NCBI GenBank assembly: GCA_026193675.1
Contig: JAPHSO010000376.1
Span: 1 to 5,491, forward strand
DNA length: 5,491 bases
Origin: Gammaproteobacteria bacterium
GTDB taxonomy: Bacteria; Pseudomonadota; Gammaproteobacteria; Thiohalomonadales; Thiohalomonadaceae
Direction of reading: 5' to 3'
Shown here: positions 1 to 5,491 of the stretch, in pieces
Numbering within the stretch: the first letter of the stretch is position 1
How the letters are laid out: every line of letters starts with the position of its first letter
The notes under the pieces: generated by a model
Databases searched by the model: none
Seen by the model: the letters and a program-made list of their open reading frames with translations, nothing else
Told to the model about the DNA's origin: nothing
Made by a program: the position numbers and the translations under genes

Positions 1-810
1 GTTGTCGCCGGTGTATCTCATCCCATCGTCAAGGCAAAACAGTGGAGTCAGGCCGGTCTGATCGCCAAGCTGGTGTTGCTACTGGTCGCCAATATCCTCT
101 TCTACCTTGGGGTGACCGGCGTTCTGGAGAACGGCTACCACATCGGCCTCTATCTGGGACTCTATCTTATTCTCGCCATCATCTTTGAGATGGGACGCCG
201 AGTGATCGGCTTCTTCATCGAGCGCGGTGTCGATCAACCGGCATCCCTGAAGAACTGGCGTTGGGTTGATCTCAGCAGTATGGTCCTGCTACTGCTGTTT
301 ACCCTGTTTGACCTCTTTCTCAGCTTCCCCAATATCACTGCCCTGTTGGCGCTCGGTCTCACCGTTGTGCACAGTGTACGGCTGTTCGGCTGGTATACCC
401 CAGGGATCTGGCAAAAACCACTGCTTTGGTCCCTCTATATCGCCTATATTTTCATTGTCTTCGGTTTTGCCCTGAAGGCGGCCACCGTTTGGTTCGGTAT
501 CTCCTACCTGCTCGCGGTACACGCCTTTACTGTCGGCGGTATTGGTATGATCACCCTCGGTATGATGTCGCGAGTCGCTCTGGGCCACACCGGACGCAGT
601 GTGTTTGAGCCACCCAAAGCGGTCTCCGCAATTTTTGCACTACTGCTTGTAGCCGCTGTTGTGCGAGTTATACTCCCTATGCTCTCTCTCGGAGATTACG
701 CGACACTGATGCTAGTCTCTCAGGTATTGTGGATTGCCGCTTTTGCCCTGTTTACCCTCATCTATGCACCGATGCTATTTACCCGACGTATTGATGGTGG
801 CCCCGGATAG
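1..810 (+). CDS. nnrS: NnrS family membrane protein, C-terminal part (5' end outside window)
   Basis: The reading frame is open from the first base and gives 269 residues before TAG at 808-810. NnrS proteins run to roughly 400 residues, so about the first third is missing. What is seen: about eight hydrophobic membrane segments (visible residues near 18-40, 46-62, 92-109, 112-126, 141-160, 164-190, 207-228 and 235-259). Family signatures are GRRVIGFFIERG (about 65-76), HSVRLFGWY (from His124), and HAFTVGGIG (from His174) followed by LGMMSR and GHTGR (about 195-199). Known of the family: NnrS is an inner-membrane haem- and copper-containing protein, often regulated by NO-responsive factors, that protects against nitrosative stress by limiting dinitrosyl-iron damage. 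The retained histidines are candidate metal ligands (inference). The GTG at 73 is not the real start because recognisable family sequence continues upstream. The gene lies 36 nt before the HD-GYP gene with no obvious terminator between them. Confidence 0.9.
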   Translation, partial: VVAGVSHPIVKAKQWSQAGLIAKLVLLLVANILFYLGVTGVLENGYHIGLYLGLYLILAIIFEMGRRVIGFFIERGVDQPASLKNWRWVDLSSMVLLLLFTLFDLFLSFPNITALLALGLTVVHSVRLFGWYTPGIWQKPLLWSLYIAYIFIVFGFALKAATVWFGISYLLAVHAFTVGGIGMITLGMMSRVALGHTGRSVFEPPKAVSAIFALLLVAAVVRVILPMLSLGDYATLMLVSQVLWIAAFALFTLIYAPMLFTRRIDGGPG

Positions 811-817
811 GCGCTGC

Positions 818-843
818 AGTCCATATCAGTTGCTGCATGGATT
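818..843 (+). promoter_or_regulatory. small hairpin just upstream of the HD-GYP start codon
   Basis: AGTCCAT (818-824) can pair with ATGGATT (837-843) in RNA, giving seven pairs including one G-U wobble around a 12-nt loop. The stem ends three bases before the ATG at 847. No Shine-Dalgarno sequence is visible at the normal distance. The stem could limit translation of the HD-GYP protein, but short stems like this arise by chance. Confidence 0.2.
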
Positions 844-846
844 CAG

Positions 847-2049
847 ATGATAAAGAAGATTGATATAAGACAGTTACGCGTAGGGATGTACATCGATGAC
901 CTTGATGCCAACTGGCTTGATCACAACTTTGTCACCCAGCGTTTTGCGGTTAAAGATCATAAGACTCTCCAGAAGTTAATCAAATCGGGGCTTAAGCACC
1001 TCTATATCGACACCGACAAAGGGAAGGATGTCGAAGAGGCTCCAACCATTGAGGTGGTGCAGGAGCGTGTTGAGGAGGAGGTGCGGCATGTTGCACCATC
1101 TGAGAAGCCTCTTGAGAACCGGGTCAGCGTAGAGGAGGAGCTCAGCGCCGCCCGGGGCATCTACAAAGAGGCCTCCGGCATCATGCAGAACCTGATGGAG
1201 GGGATGCGCTTTGGTAAGGAGATCGAGGTCAACTCCGTTCGCGAGATCTCCGATCAGATGGTCGAGTCGGCATTCCGAAATAAAGATGCGCTGATCAGCT
1301 TGAGCCGTATTAAAGATAAAGATCACTACACCTACATGCACTCGGTCAGTGTCTCAGGACTGATGATCACCTTTGGCCGCACAATGGGATTTGATAAACA
1401 GCGGATTCGCGACATTGCCATCGGCGGACTGCTGCACGACATCGGCAAGATGGAGACCCCCGACAAAATTCTCAACAAACCGGGCAAACTGACCGATCAC
1501 GAGTTCGACATTATGCGCTCTCATGTGGTCTACAGCAGAGAGCTGCTGCAGGACCAGACAGGTATCACCCAGGATGCCCTTGATGTTGCCGCTCAGCATC
1601 ATGAACGGGTGGATGGCAGTGGCTACCCTTTAGGGTTGAAGGGCGATGAGATTTCAGAGGTGGGACAGATGTCGACCATTGTCGATGTCTATGATGCGCT
1701 CACCTCAGTACGGGTCTACAAAAATGCCTGGGAGCCCAATCTGGTTCTAAAAAAATTGATGGAGTGGAGTAGCAGCCACTTCAATCCCACACTGGTGCAT
1801 ATGTTTATCCGCTGCCTCGGCGTCTACCCGATTGGCGCGATGGTCGAACTCGAATCTGGCCTGATCGGTATCGTGATTGAACAGAATGAGGTCAACCTGC
1901 TCAAACCAAAAGTTAAGATCGTCTATAGCGCCAAACACCATCACTATGTTCCTGCCCATGAGGTCGATCTTGAAAAGAGTGATGACTTTATCAAAACAGC
2001 AATCGATCCAAAAAAATATCAAATTAATCCAACCACCTTCTACTACTAA
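847..2049 (+). CDS. HD-GYP domain cyclic-di-GMP phosphodiesterase with DUF3391-type N-terminus
   Basis: This 400-residue soluble protein is predicted to hydrolyse cyclic-di-GMP, lowering a second messenger that controls motility and biofilm. Residues 1-60 match the DUF3391-type module that often precedes HD-GYP domains (KKIDIRQLRVGMYI, then HLYIDTDKGKD at 51-61). Residues 62-100 are charged and probably a linker. The HD-GYP domain spans about 145-320. Visible catalytic and metal residues are His165, the HDIGK motif (His197, Asp198, Lys201), His226, the HHERVDGSGYP motif (251-261) and Asp280 in IVDVYDALTS. The residue four before His165 is Tyr161, not the Glu that binds a third iron in the trinuclear PmGH enzyme, so a two-metal site is inferred. 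There is no receiver, transmembrane or GGDEF domain. The ATG at 847 fits because the family N-terminus begins here; its ribosome site is poor. It may be co-transcribed with nnrS. Its physiological target is unknown. Confidence 0.93.
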   Translation: MIKKIDIRQLRVGMYIDDLDANWLDHNFVTQRFAVKDHKTLQKLIKSGLKHLYIDTDKGKDVEEAPTIEVVQERVEEEVRHVAPSEKPLENRVSVEEELSAARGIYKEASGIMQNLMEGMRFGKEIEVNSVREISDQMVESAFRNKDALISLSRIKDKDHYTYMHSVSVSGLMITFGRTMGFDKQRIRDIAIGGLLHDIGKMETPDKILNKPGKLTDHEFDIMRSHVVYSRELLQDQTGITQDALDVAAQHHERVDGSGYPLGLKGDEISEVGQMSTIVDVYDALTSVRVYKNAWEPNLVLKKLMEWSSSHFNPTLVHMFIRCLGVYPIGAMVELESGLIGIVIEQNEVNLLKPKVKIVYSAKHHHYVPAHEVDLEKSDDFIKTAIDPKKYQINPTTFYY

Positions 2050-2057
2050 TCCTATCC

Positions 2058-2087
2058 GGGGGGATCATGACCACCCCAACAGATTTT
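2058..2087 (+). terminator. possible rho-independent terminator after the HD-GYP gene
   Basis: Six G residues (2058-2063) can pair with CC (2071-2072) and CCCC (2074-2077), leaving one bulged A and a 7-nt loop. A four-T tract follows at 2084-2087, six bases beyond the stem. It sits eight bases after the HD-GYP stop codon, where a terminator is expected. The short, displaced T tract makes it weak. Confidence 0.35.
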
Positions 2088-2152
2088 CTATTGATGGCCT
2101 CACCACCTGGCAACGAGAGATGGCACATCTAACTGGGATTTCCTATGGCGGA

Positions 2153-2266
2153 GTCTCTTTAGGGGAGTAGCAACCCAGCCCCTTTCACCATCGTTTGAAA
2201 AACTTCTACAGTCCGCTGCTGTATACTACGGCTCTGGCAACAATCCCTATGCCATACCCTAGAGAC
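2153..2266 (+). ncRNA. candidate yybP-ykoY-like (manganese) riboswitch or structured leader before dbpA
   Basis: The sequence AGGGGAGTAGC (2161-2171) matches the hallmark 5' strand of the yybP-ykoY Mn2+ riboswitch. GTCTCT (2153-2158) plus AGGG (2161-2164) can pair with CCCT plus AGAGAC (2257-2266), giving a 10-bp closing helix with a two-nucleotide bulge across about 90 nt. Just inside the 3' strand lie GCCATACCC (2251-2259), which resembles the family's GCnnGACC, and CAACA (2238-2242), also recalled from the family loop. Against it: the second conserved loop and peripheral hairpins cannot be assigned convincingly, and the family usually controls Mn exporters (MntP, TerC, P-type ATPases), not dbpA. 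It may be a degenerate aptamer or an unrelated structured 5' UTR. It cannot be fully transcribed from the promoter candidate at 2222-2227. Confidence 0.33.
2195..2227 (+). promoter_or_regulatory. possible sigma-70 promoter for dbpA
   Basis: TATACT (2222-2227) is a good -10 hexamer. The best -35 match, TTGAAA (2195-2200), is 21 bases upstream, longer than the ideal 17, and no better hexamer sits at the right distance. Transcription would begin near 2234, giving a leader of about 58 nt. The site lies inside the candidate riboswitch, so the two readings compete. Confidence 0.3.
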
Positions 2267-2291
2267 ACCACCCCCAGACAGGACTATCACT

Positions 2292-3680
2292 TTGAGCCAA
2301 GCCCCCTTCTCAAGCCTTAAGCTGCACGCTGACCTGCTTAAAAATATCTCATCCCTCGGCTATGAGACGATGACCCCGATCCAACAGCAGAGCCTGCCGC
2401 ATATCCTTGCAGGTAAAGATGTGATCGCTCAGGGCAAAACAGGCTCTGGTAAGACTGCAGCATTCACCCTAGGACTATTGCAAAAACTTGAGGTGAAGCG
2501 TTTTCGAATTCAGTCACTGGTGCTCTGCCCGACTCGAGAGCTGGCCGATCAGGTGGCGAAAGAGATTCGCCGTCTGGCCCGTACGATTCACAACATCAAG
2601 GTCTTGACCCTGGCAGGCGGTACGCCGCTGGGGCCACAAATTGGCTCCCTTGAGCACGGTGCCCACATCATTGTGGGTACCCCCGGCCGTATTGAAGATC
2701 ATCTAAACAAAGAGACTTTAAGGTTGGATGATCTCAATATGCTGGTGCTTGATGAGGCCGATCGGATGCTGGAGATGGGTTTCCAGTCTGCTCTGGATGC
2801 CATCGTTGATAAGACACCTAAGCGACGTCAAACACTGCTGTTTAGTGCCACCTTCCCCCGTCAGATTCAATCGATCGCTGAGCGTATTATGGTCAAGCCT
2901 GAGATGATAAAGGTTGAGTCCACCCATGATAGCGAATCGATTAAACAGCACTTCTACAAGGTGAATGATAACGAACAAAGGATGGTCGCACTGCGTCTGC
3001 TTTTGTTGCAGCATAAACCTGAATCGACCGTCGTATTCTGCAACACCAAGCGAGAAACCCAGGAGGTTGCTGATGCACTTCACGGTTACGGTTTTAGTGT
3101 TATGGCGCTACATGGTGATTTGGAGCAGCGAGATCGGGATCAAACCCTGGTACAATTTTCCAATAAAAGTGTCTCAATACTTGTGGCGACCGATGTCGCC
3201 TCTCGCGGTCTGGATATCGACGCACTTGATGCTGTAATCAACTTTCATATCGCACGCGATGCTGATGTCCATACTCACCGCATTGGCCGCACAGGCCGCG
3301 CAGGTAGCAAGGGGATCGCCTGCTCTCTCTACAGTGACAAAGAGCAATATAAGGTCGAAATGCTTGGCCACTTCCTGGGTCAGCGTATCGAAGGCGAACC
3401 ACTCCCTTCTTCAAACCTGTTACAAAATCCGGCAATCAAACCGGCGATGGCGACCCTGCAAATTGATGGCGGGAAAAAACAGAAAGTGCGTCCCGGTGAT
3501 ATTCTGGGAGCCCTGACTGGAAAGGATGGCATCGCCGGAAAGCAGGTGGGTAAGATTCAAATTTTTGATAATTGGGCCTATGTTGCTGTCAGCCGAGAGG
3601 CGGTCAACAGTGCCCTAAAAAAATTGGGGCAAGGTAAACTGAAGGGACGCTCTTTTAGAGTCAGACTAATTCCGAGTTAA
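2292..3680 (+). CDS. dbpA: DEAD-box ATP-dependent RNA helicase DbpA (23S rRNA-specific)
   Basis: The 462-residue product is close to the 457-residue E. coli DbpA, an ATP-dependent helicase acting in 50S ribosomal subunit assembly that recognises hairpin 92 of 23S rRNA. Motifs in order: FSSL near the N-terminus and the Q motif around TPIQQQ (28-33), motif I GKTGSGKT (48-55), PTRELA (80-85), TPGR (130-133), DEAD (154-157), SAT (185-187), VVFCNTKRE (247-255), HGDLEQRDRDQ (274-284), ATDVASRGLD (299-308) and HRIGRTGRAG (329-338). The C-terminal RNA-binding domain spans about 386-460, with IDGGKKQKVRPGDILGALTG typical of DbpA and separating it from RhlE, SrmB or CsdA. The start is TTG at 2292, supported by AGGA at 2280-2283 with 8-nt spacing and by the conserved FSSL segment. 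The first in-frame ATG (Met27) would remove part of the Q-motif region. All catalytic motifs are intact. Confidence 0.95.
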   Translation: MSQAPFSSLKLHADLLKNISSLGYETMTPIQQQSLPHILAGKDVIAQGKTGSGKTAAFTLGLLQKLEVKRFRIQSLVLCPTRELADQVAKEIRRLARTIHNIKVLTLAGGTPLGPQIGSLEHGAHIIVGTPGRIEDHLNKETLRLDDLNMLVLDEADRMLEMGFQSALDAIVDKTPKRRQTLLFSATFPRQIQSIAERIMVKPEMIKVESTHDSESIKQHFYKVNDNEQRMVALRLLLLQHKPESTVVFCNTKRETQEVADALHGYGFSVMALHGDLEQRDRDQTLVQFSNKSVSILVATDVASRGLDIDALDAVINFHIARDADVHTHRIGRTGRAGSKGIACSLYSDKEQYKVEMLGHFLGQRIEGEPLPSSNLLQNPAIKPAMATLQIDGGKKQKVRPGDILGALTGKDGIAGKQVGKIQIFDNWAYVAVSREAVNSALKKLGQGKLKGRSFRVRLIPS

Positions 3681-3692
3681 CCTTAATCTGAT

Positions 3693-3721
3693 TGTCATAT
3701 TAATGTCATATCGCTGTCACA
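3693..3721 (+). promoter_or_regulatory. triple Pho box (PhoB binding site)
   Basis: Three 7-mers sit at exactly 11-bp spacing: TTGTCAT (3693-3699), ATGTCAT (3704-3710) and CTGTCAC (3715-3721), separated by the AT-rich tetramer ATTA and by ATCG. The established PhoB site is two CTGTCAT-like 7-mers separated by an AT-rich 4-bp spacer, so adjacent pairs here form two overlapping Pho boxes. The last unit ends nine bases before the -10-like TAAGCT, the geometry of PhoB-activated promoters such as phoA. It implies induction of the downstream lipoprotein under phosphate starvation (inference). Confidence 0.75.
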
Positions 3722-3730
3722 TTTACAACC

Positions 3731-3736
3731 TAAGCT
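3731..3736 (+). promoter_or_regulatory. -10 element of the PhoB-type promoter
   Basis: TAAGCT keeps the first, second and last bases of the TATAAT consensus. No normal -35 is present, as expected where PhoB replaces it. Transcription would start near 3743, giving a leader of about 34 nt with a strong ribosome site, AGGAG at 3766-3770, six bases before the ATG. Confidence 0.5.
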
Positions 3737-3776
3737 ACAGCAACTTTTAGGTCACAAAGATGTACAGGAGATTACA

Positions 3777-4346
3777 ATGGCGAATCATATCAGCCGATTA
3801 TTAACCGTAGCTGCAATTGGAACTGGTCTGGTTCTTTCAGGTTGTGCTGCTAACAGCACCACTGACACAATGTCAGCCACTGCGATGCAACTTAATAACG
3901 ATGACTTCTACGAAGTTCATCACGAAGGTCGCATCTATATTTTTGATGATGCCAAAACTTATAAGTCATATCTTGATGTGGGTGAGACCGCATTTCGTAA
4001 GGTCTATATTGGTGAAGGCCCAAAGGGTGAGACGCTGGTTTTTGGTCTGACTAAGGCGGACAAGAAGAAGAGTTCAGGTATCGCCAGCATCGATATGTAT
4101 CATGGGAAAATGGCCGGCGCCGAAAAGTTCTATGGCGAGATGATGGTTGAAGGTCGCATCTATGTCTTCAGCACATGGAAAGATCTGACTGCGTTCAAAC
4201 AGGTTGGAGAGGCGCCATACCGCTTTACCGATATCGGAGCAGGTCCAGAAGGGAAGACCGTTGTTTATGTATTGAACAAAGCTAACAAGAAAAAGCGTCC
4301 AGATTCACTGATTTCTCAGTTCAAGAATATGCACAACATGATGTAA
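3777..4346 (+). CDS. predicted outer-membrane lipoprotein with two tandem copies of an unrecognised (YHS-like?) domain
   Basis: I do not recognise a named family for this 189-residue protein. The N-terminus is a lipoprotein signal: Arg7 precedes a hydrophobic stretch (about 8-20) and a lipobox LSGC with the lipidated Cys23. Ala24 at +2 suggests sorting to the outer membrane. The mature part is two copies of one module, about 44-98 and 118-173. They align without gaps at a 75-residue offset from Glu50/Glu125 to Lys98/Lys173, with 24 of 49 positions identical by hand count. Shared landmarks are EGRIY(I/V)F, VGE, IGxGPxG and KA(D/N)KKK. Each unit faintly resembles the YHS fold pattern (short strand, EGxxYxF, then an amphipathic helix), but without its cysteines; this is weak inference. 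The ATG at 3777 is supported by AGGAG with 6-nt spacing. A triple Pho box upstream predicts phosphate-starvation control. It appears to be a single-gene unit closed by the terminator at 4379-4408. Function is unknown. Confidence 0.88.
   Translation: MANHISRLLTVAAIGTGLVLSGCAANSTTDTMSATAMQLNNDDFYEVHHEGRIYIFDDAKTYKSYLDVGETAFRKVYIGEGPKGETLVFGLTKADKKKSSGIASIDMYHGKMAGAEKFYGEMMVEGRIYVFSTWKDLTAFKQVGEAPYRFTDIGAGPEGKTVVYVLNKANKKKRPDSLISQFKNMHNMM
3924..4163 (+). repeat. internal gene duplication within the lipoprotein gene (225-bp period)
   Basis: The 15-mer GAAGGTCGCATCTAT occurs at 3924-3938 and again at 4149-4163, exactly 225 bp (75 codons) apart. It encodes the EGRIY core of both protein modules. 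Surrounding DNA has diverged while the protein pattern is retained, pointing to an old in-frame duplication. Confidence 0.85.
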
Positions 4347-4378
4347 TCTACCTCATAAATTAAATCTTTTAAGATGCT

Positions 4379-4408
4379 AAAAACGCCACTATCAAGTGGC
4401 GTTTTTTT
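4379..4408 (+). terminator. strong, probably bidirectional rho-independent terminator
   Basis: AAACGCCACT (4381-4390) pairs perfectly with AGTGGCGTTT (4395-4404) around the loop ATCA, followed by T to 4408 on the plus strand. On the minus strand the same stem is followed by the complement of the A run at 4379-4383, so it can also stop transcription of the convergent GAPDH gene. It lies 32 nt after the lipoprotein stop and about 90 nt beyond the GAPDH stop. Confidence 0.9.
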
Positions 4409-4496
4409 ATCAATTAATTATAAATACGTTATCTGGCGAAACCGTTGGGCACAGACATATCCATTCATACTCAACAACCATGAGAGGCTAATTTGT

Positions 4497-5491
4497 CTAT
4501 TGTTCCAGGTCCATGGCAACCTTTTTCGCAAGTTCCATCATACGATTTACATATCCCCATTCATTGTCATACCAGGCATAAATCTTGACTTGAGTGCCAT
4601 TGATCACCATTGTAGATAGCGCATCAATAATTGATGATCTTGGATCATTAACATAATCCACAGATACCAGAGGGCGTTCCTCATACCCCAGAATGCCATT
4701 CAGTTCTCCCTCTGCAGCCTCTTTAAAATAACCATTAACCTCCTCTGCTGTAACCTCCCTTGAGGCTTCGAAAACAAAGTCGGTTAGTGAGGCATTTAAC
4801 AGCGGAACGCGAACGGCATGACCATTAAGCTTTCCTATCAGATCAGGAAATATTTTAGTAATTGCCTTAGCAGAACCTGTTGTTGTCGGAATCAGGGACT
4901 GGCCACAGGCTCGGGCACGACGCAGATCCTTGTGCCCCTTATCAACAATAGTTTGTGTGTTGGTAATATCATGAATAGTCGTCATACAACCATGCTTAAT
5001 TCCCACCTTCTCATGCATAACTTTCACCACTGGTGCCAGACAGTTGGTCGTACAGGAAGCGGCAGTAATAAGATTGTGGATAGACGAGTCATACTGCTCA
5101 TCGTTAATACCATAAACAATATTCAAAGCCCCTTCCGTAGGGGCTGCAACAATGACCTTTCTAACACCCTGTTTAAAATAGCTATTCAAGGTTTCGGGGC
5201 ATTTATGGTGAAGCCCTGTTGCCTCAATCACAATATCGCAATCAGACCAGTCGGTATCACCTATGGCAAAATTTGAGCTGTATTGAATACGCATATCTTC
5301 TACAACCATTACATCGCCATCGGCGCTACAGTCGTGATCCCAGGTGCCATGAACTGAATCAAATTTAAGCAGATGTGAGGAGCCCGTTGCATCTGTAGCC
5401 ACCTCATTAATATGCACAACATCATATTCAGGAATATTCCACCCGGCACGCATGCCAAGCCGTCCCATCCTTCCAAAGCCATTAATTCCTA
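4497..5491 (-). CDS. ArsJ-associated glyceraldehyde-3-phosphate dehydrogenase (5' end outside window)
   Basis: The frame runs from the right edge (GINGFGRMGRLGMR, the NAD-binding glycine motif at the N-terminus) to TAG at 4499-4497, so only a few start residues are missing. The ATG at 5468 is internal. Numbering from that Met: catalytic Cys139 lies in AASCTTNCLAP, catalytic His166 in TTIHDITNTQ, and the C-terminal WYDNEWGY spans 299-306. HDITNTQ, DLRRARACGQSLIPTTTGSA and the stretch ILGYEERPLVSVDY then DPRSSIIDALSTMV match my memory of the ArsJ-associated GAPDH family rather than glycolytic Gap or Epd. Known of that family: it forms 1-arseno-3-phosphoglycerate from arsenate and glyceraldehyde 3-phosphate, which the permease ArsJ exports, giving arsenate resistance. 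The NAD-ribose position reads Asn21-Glu22 where Asn-Asp is usual, a conservative change. arsJ is not downstream here; it would have to lie beyond the right edge or elsewhere. The gene looks more AT-rich than nnrS. A housekeeping GAPDH is the less likely alternative. Confidence 0.87.
   Translation of the reverse strand, partial: GINGFGRMGRLGMRAGWNIPEYDVVHINEVATDATGSSHLLKFDSVHGTWDHDCSADGDVMVVEDMRIQYSSNFAIGDTDWSDCDIVIEATGLHHKCPETLNSYFKQGVRKVIVAAPTEGALNIVYGINDEQYDSSIHNLITAASCTTNCLAPVVKVMHEKVGIKHGCMTTIHDITNTQTIVDKGHKDLRRARACGQSLIPTTTGSAKAITKIFPDLIGKLNGHAVRVPLLNASLTDFVFEASREVTAEEVNGYFKEAAEGELNGILGYEERPLVSVDYVNDPRSSIIDALSTMVINGTQVKIYAWYDNEWGYVNRMMELAKKVAMDLEQ

Noticed and set aside
1877..2170. Plus-strand open frame of 97 codons running past the HD-GYP stop codon
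   Set aside because: Most of it overlaps the HD-GYP gene in another frame; it has no ribosome site and no recognisable protein pattern.
2161..2183. AGGGG/CCCCT hairpin read as a terminator
   Set aside because: The five-bp stem has a 13-nt loop and only a TTT afterwards, and it competes with the longer 2153-2266 pairing.
2718..3083. Minus-strand open frame of 121 codons inside dbpA
   Set aside because: It is antisense to conserved helicase motifs and shows no family signature of its own.
3693..3722. The three GTCA repeats as a CRISPR-like or simple tandem repeat
   Set aside because: The 11-bp pitch, 7-mer content and position before a -10 element fit a PhoB operator far better.
4409..4496. 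Gap between the terminator and the GAPDH stop
   Set aside because: It was read on both strands; it is AT-rich, with no gene, hairpin or repeat that could be supported.
4818..5276. Plus-strand open frame of 152 codons antisense to GAPDH
   Set aside because: The minus-strand GAPDH is unmistakable with all catalytic motifs; this is its shadow, and the translation looks non-protein-like.
5466..5468. Minus-strand ATG at 5468 as the GAPDH start
   Set aside because: The upstream codons in frame encode GINGFGR, the essential NAD-binding motif, so the true start lies beyond the window.

Overview
The window looks like a chromosomal segment from a gammaproteobacterium, plausibly an environmental or sulfur-oxidising type; that placement is inference. 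It rests on an E. coli-like DbpA helicase, a proteobacterial NnrS protein, an HD-GYP protein with the DUF3391-type N-terminus common in this class, and a PhoB-type operator. No mobile element, CRISPR array, tRNA or rRNA was seen. By eye, base composition falls from moderately GC-rich at the left (nnrS) to more AT-rich at the right (GAPDH).

Layout, left to right. Positions 1-810 (+) hold the C-terminal two thirds of an NnrS membrane protein for nitrosative stress; its start lies outside the window. After 36 nt comes an HD-GYP cyclic-di-GMP phosphodiesterase (847-2049, +), followed by a GC-rich hairpin that may be a weak terminator. The 242-nt gap before the next gene carries an AGGGGAGUAGC motif with a distant complementary strand, which resembles the manganese-sensing yybP-ykoY riboswitch. 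It is followed by dbpA, a DEAD-box 23S rRNA helicase with a TTG start (2292-3680, +). A 96-nt gap then carries three PhoB-like 7-mers at an exact 11-bp pitch, placed correctly before a -10-like hexamer. They precede a small lipoprotein made of two tandem copies of an unrecognised, faintly YHS-like domain (3777-4346, +). A strong, probably bidirectional terminator (4379-4408) separates it from a convergent gene on the minus strand. That gene is a glyceraldehyde-3-phosphate dehydrogenase of the ArsJ-associated, arsenate-resistance type (4497-5491, -), cut by the right edge.

How they fit together: most genes look like independent units (stress membrane protein, c-di-GMP turnover, ribosome assembly). 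The most coherent theme is at the right, where a gene with a phosphate-starvation operator converges on an arsenate-detoxification enzyme. Arsenate enters cells through phosphate transporters, so a phosphate/arsenate neighbourhood is a reasonable hypothesis, but the sequence does not prove it. The best candidates for something undescribed are the Pho-box-controlled duplicated lipoprotein and the possible riboswitch-like leader in front of dbpA.
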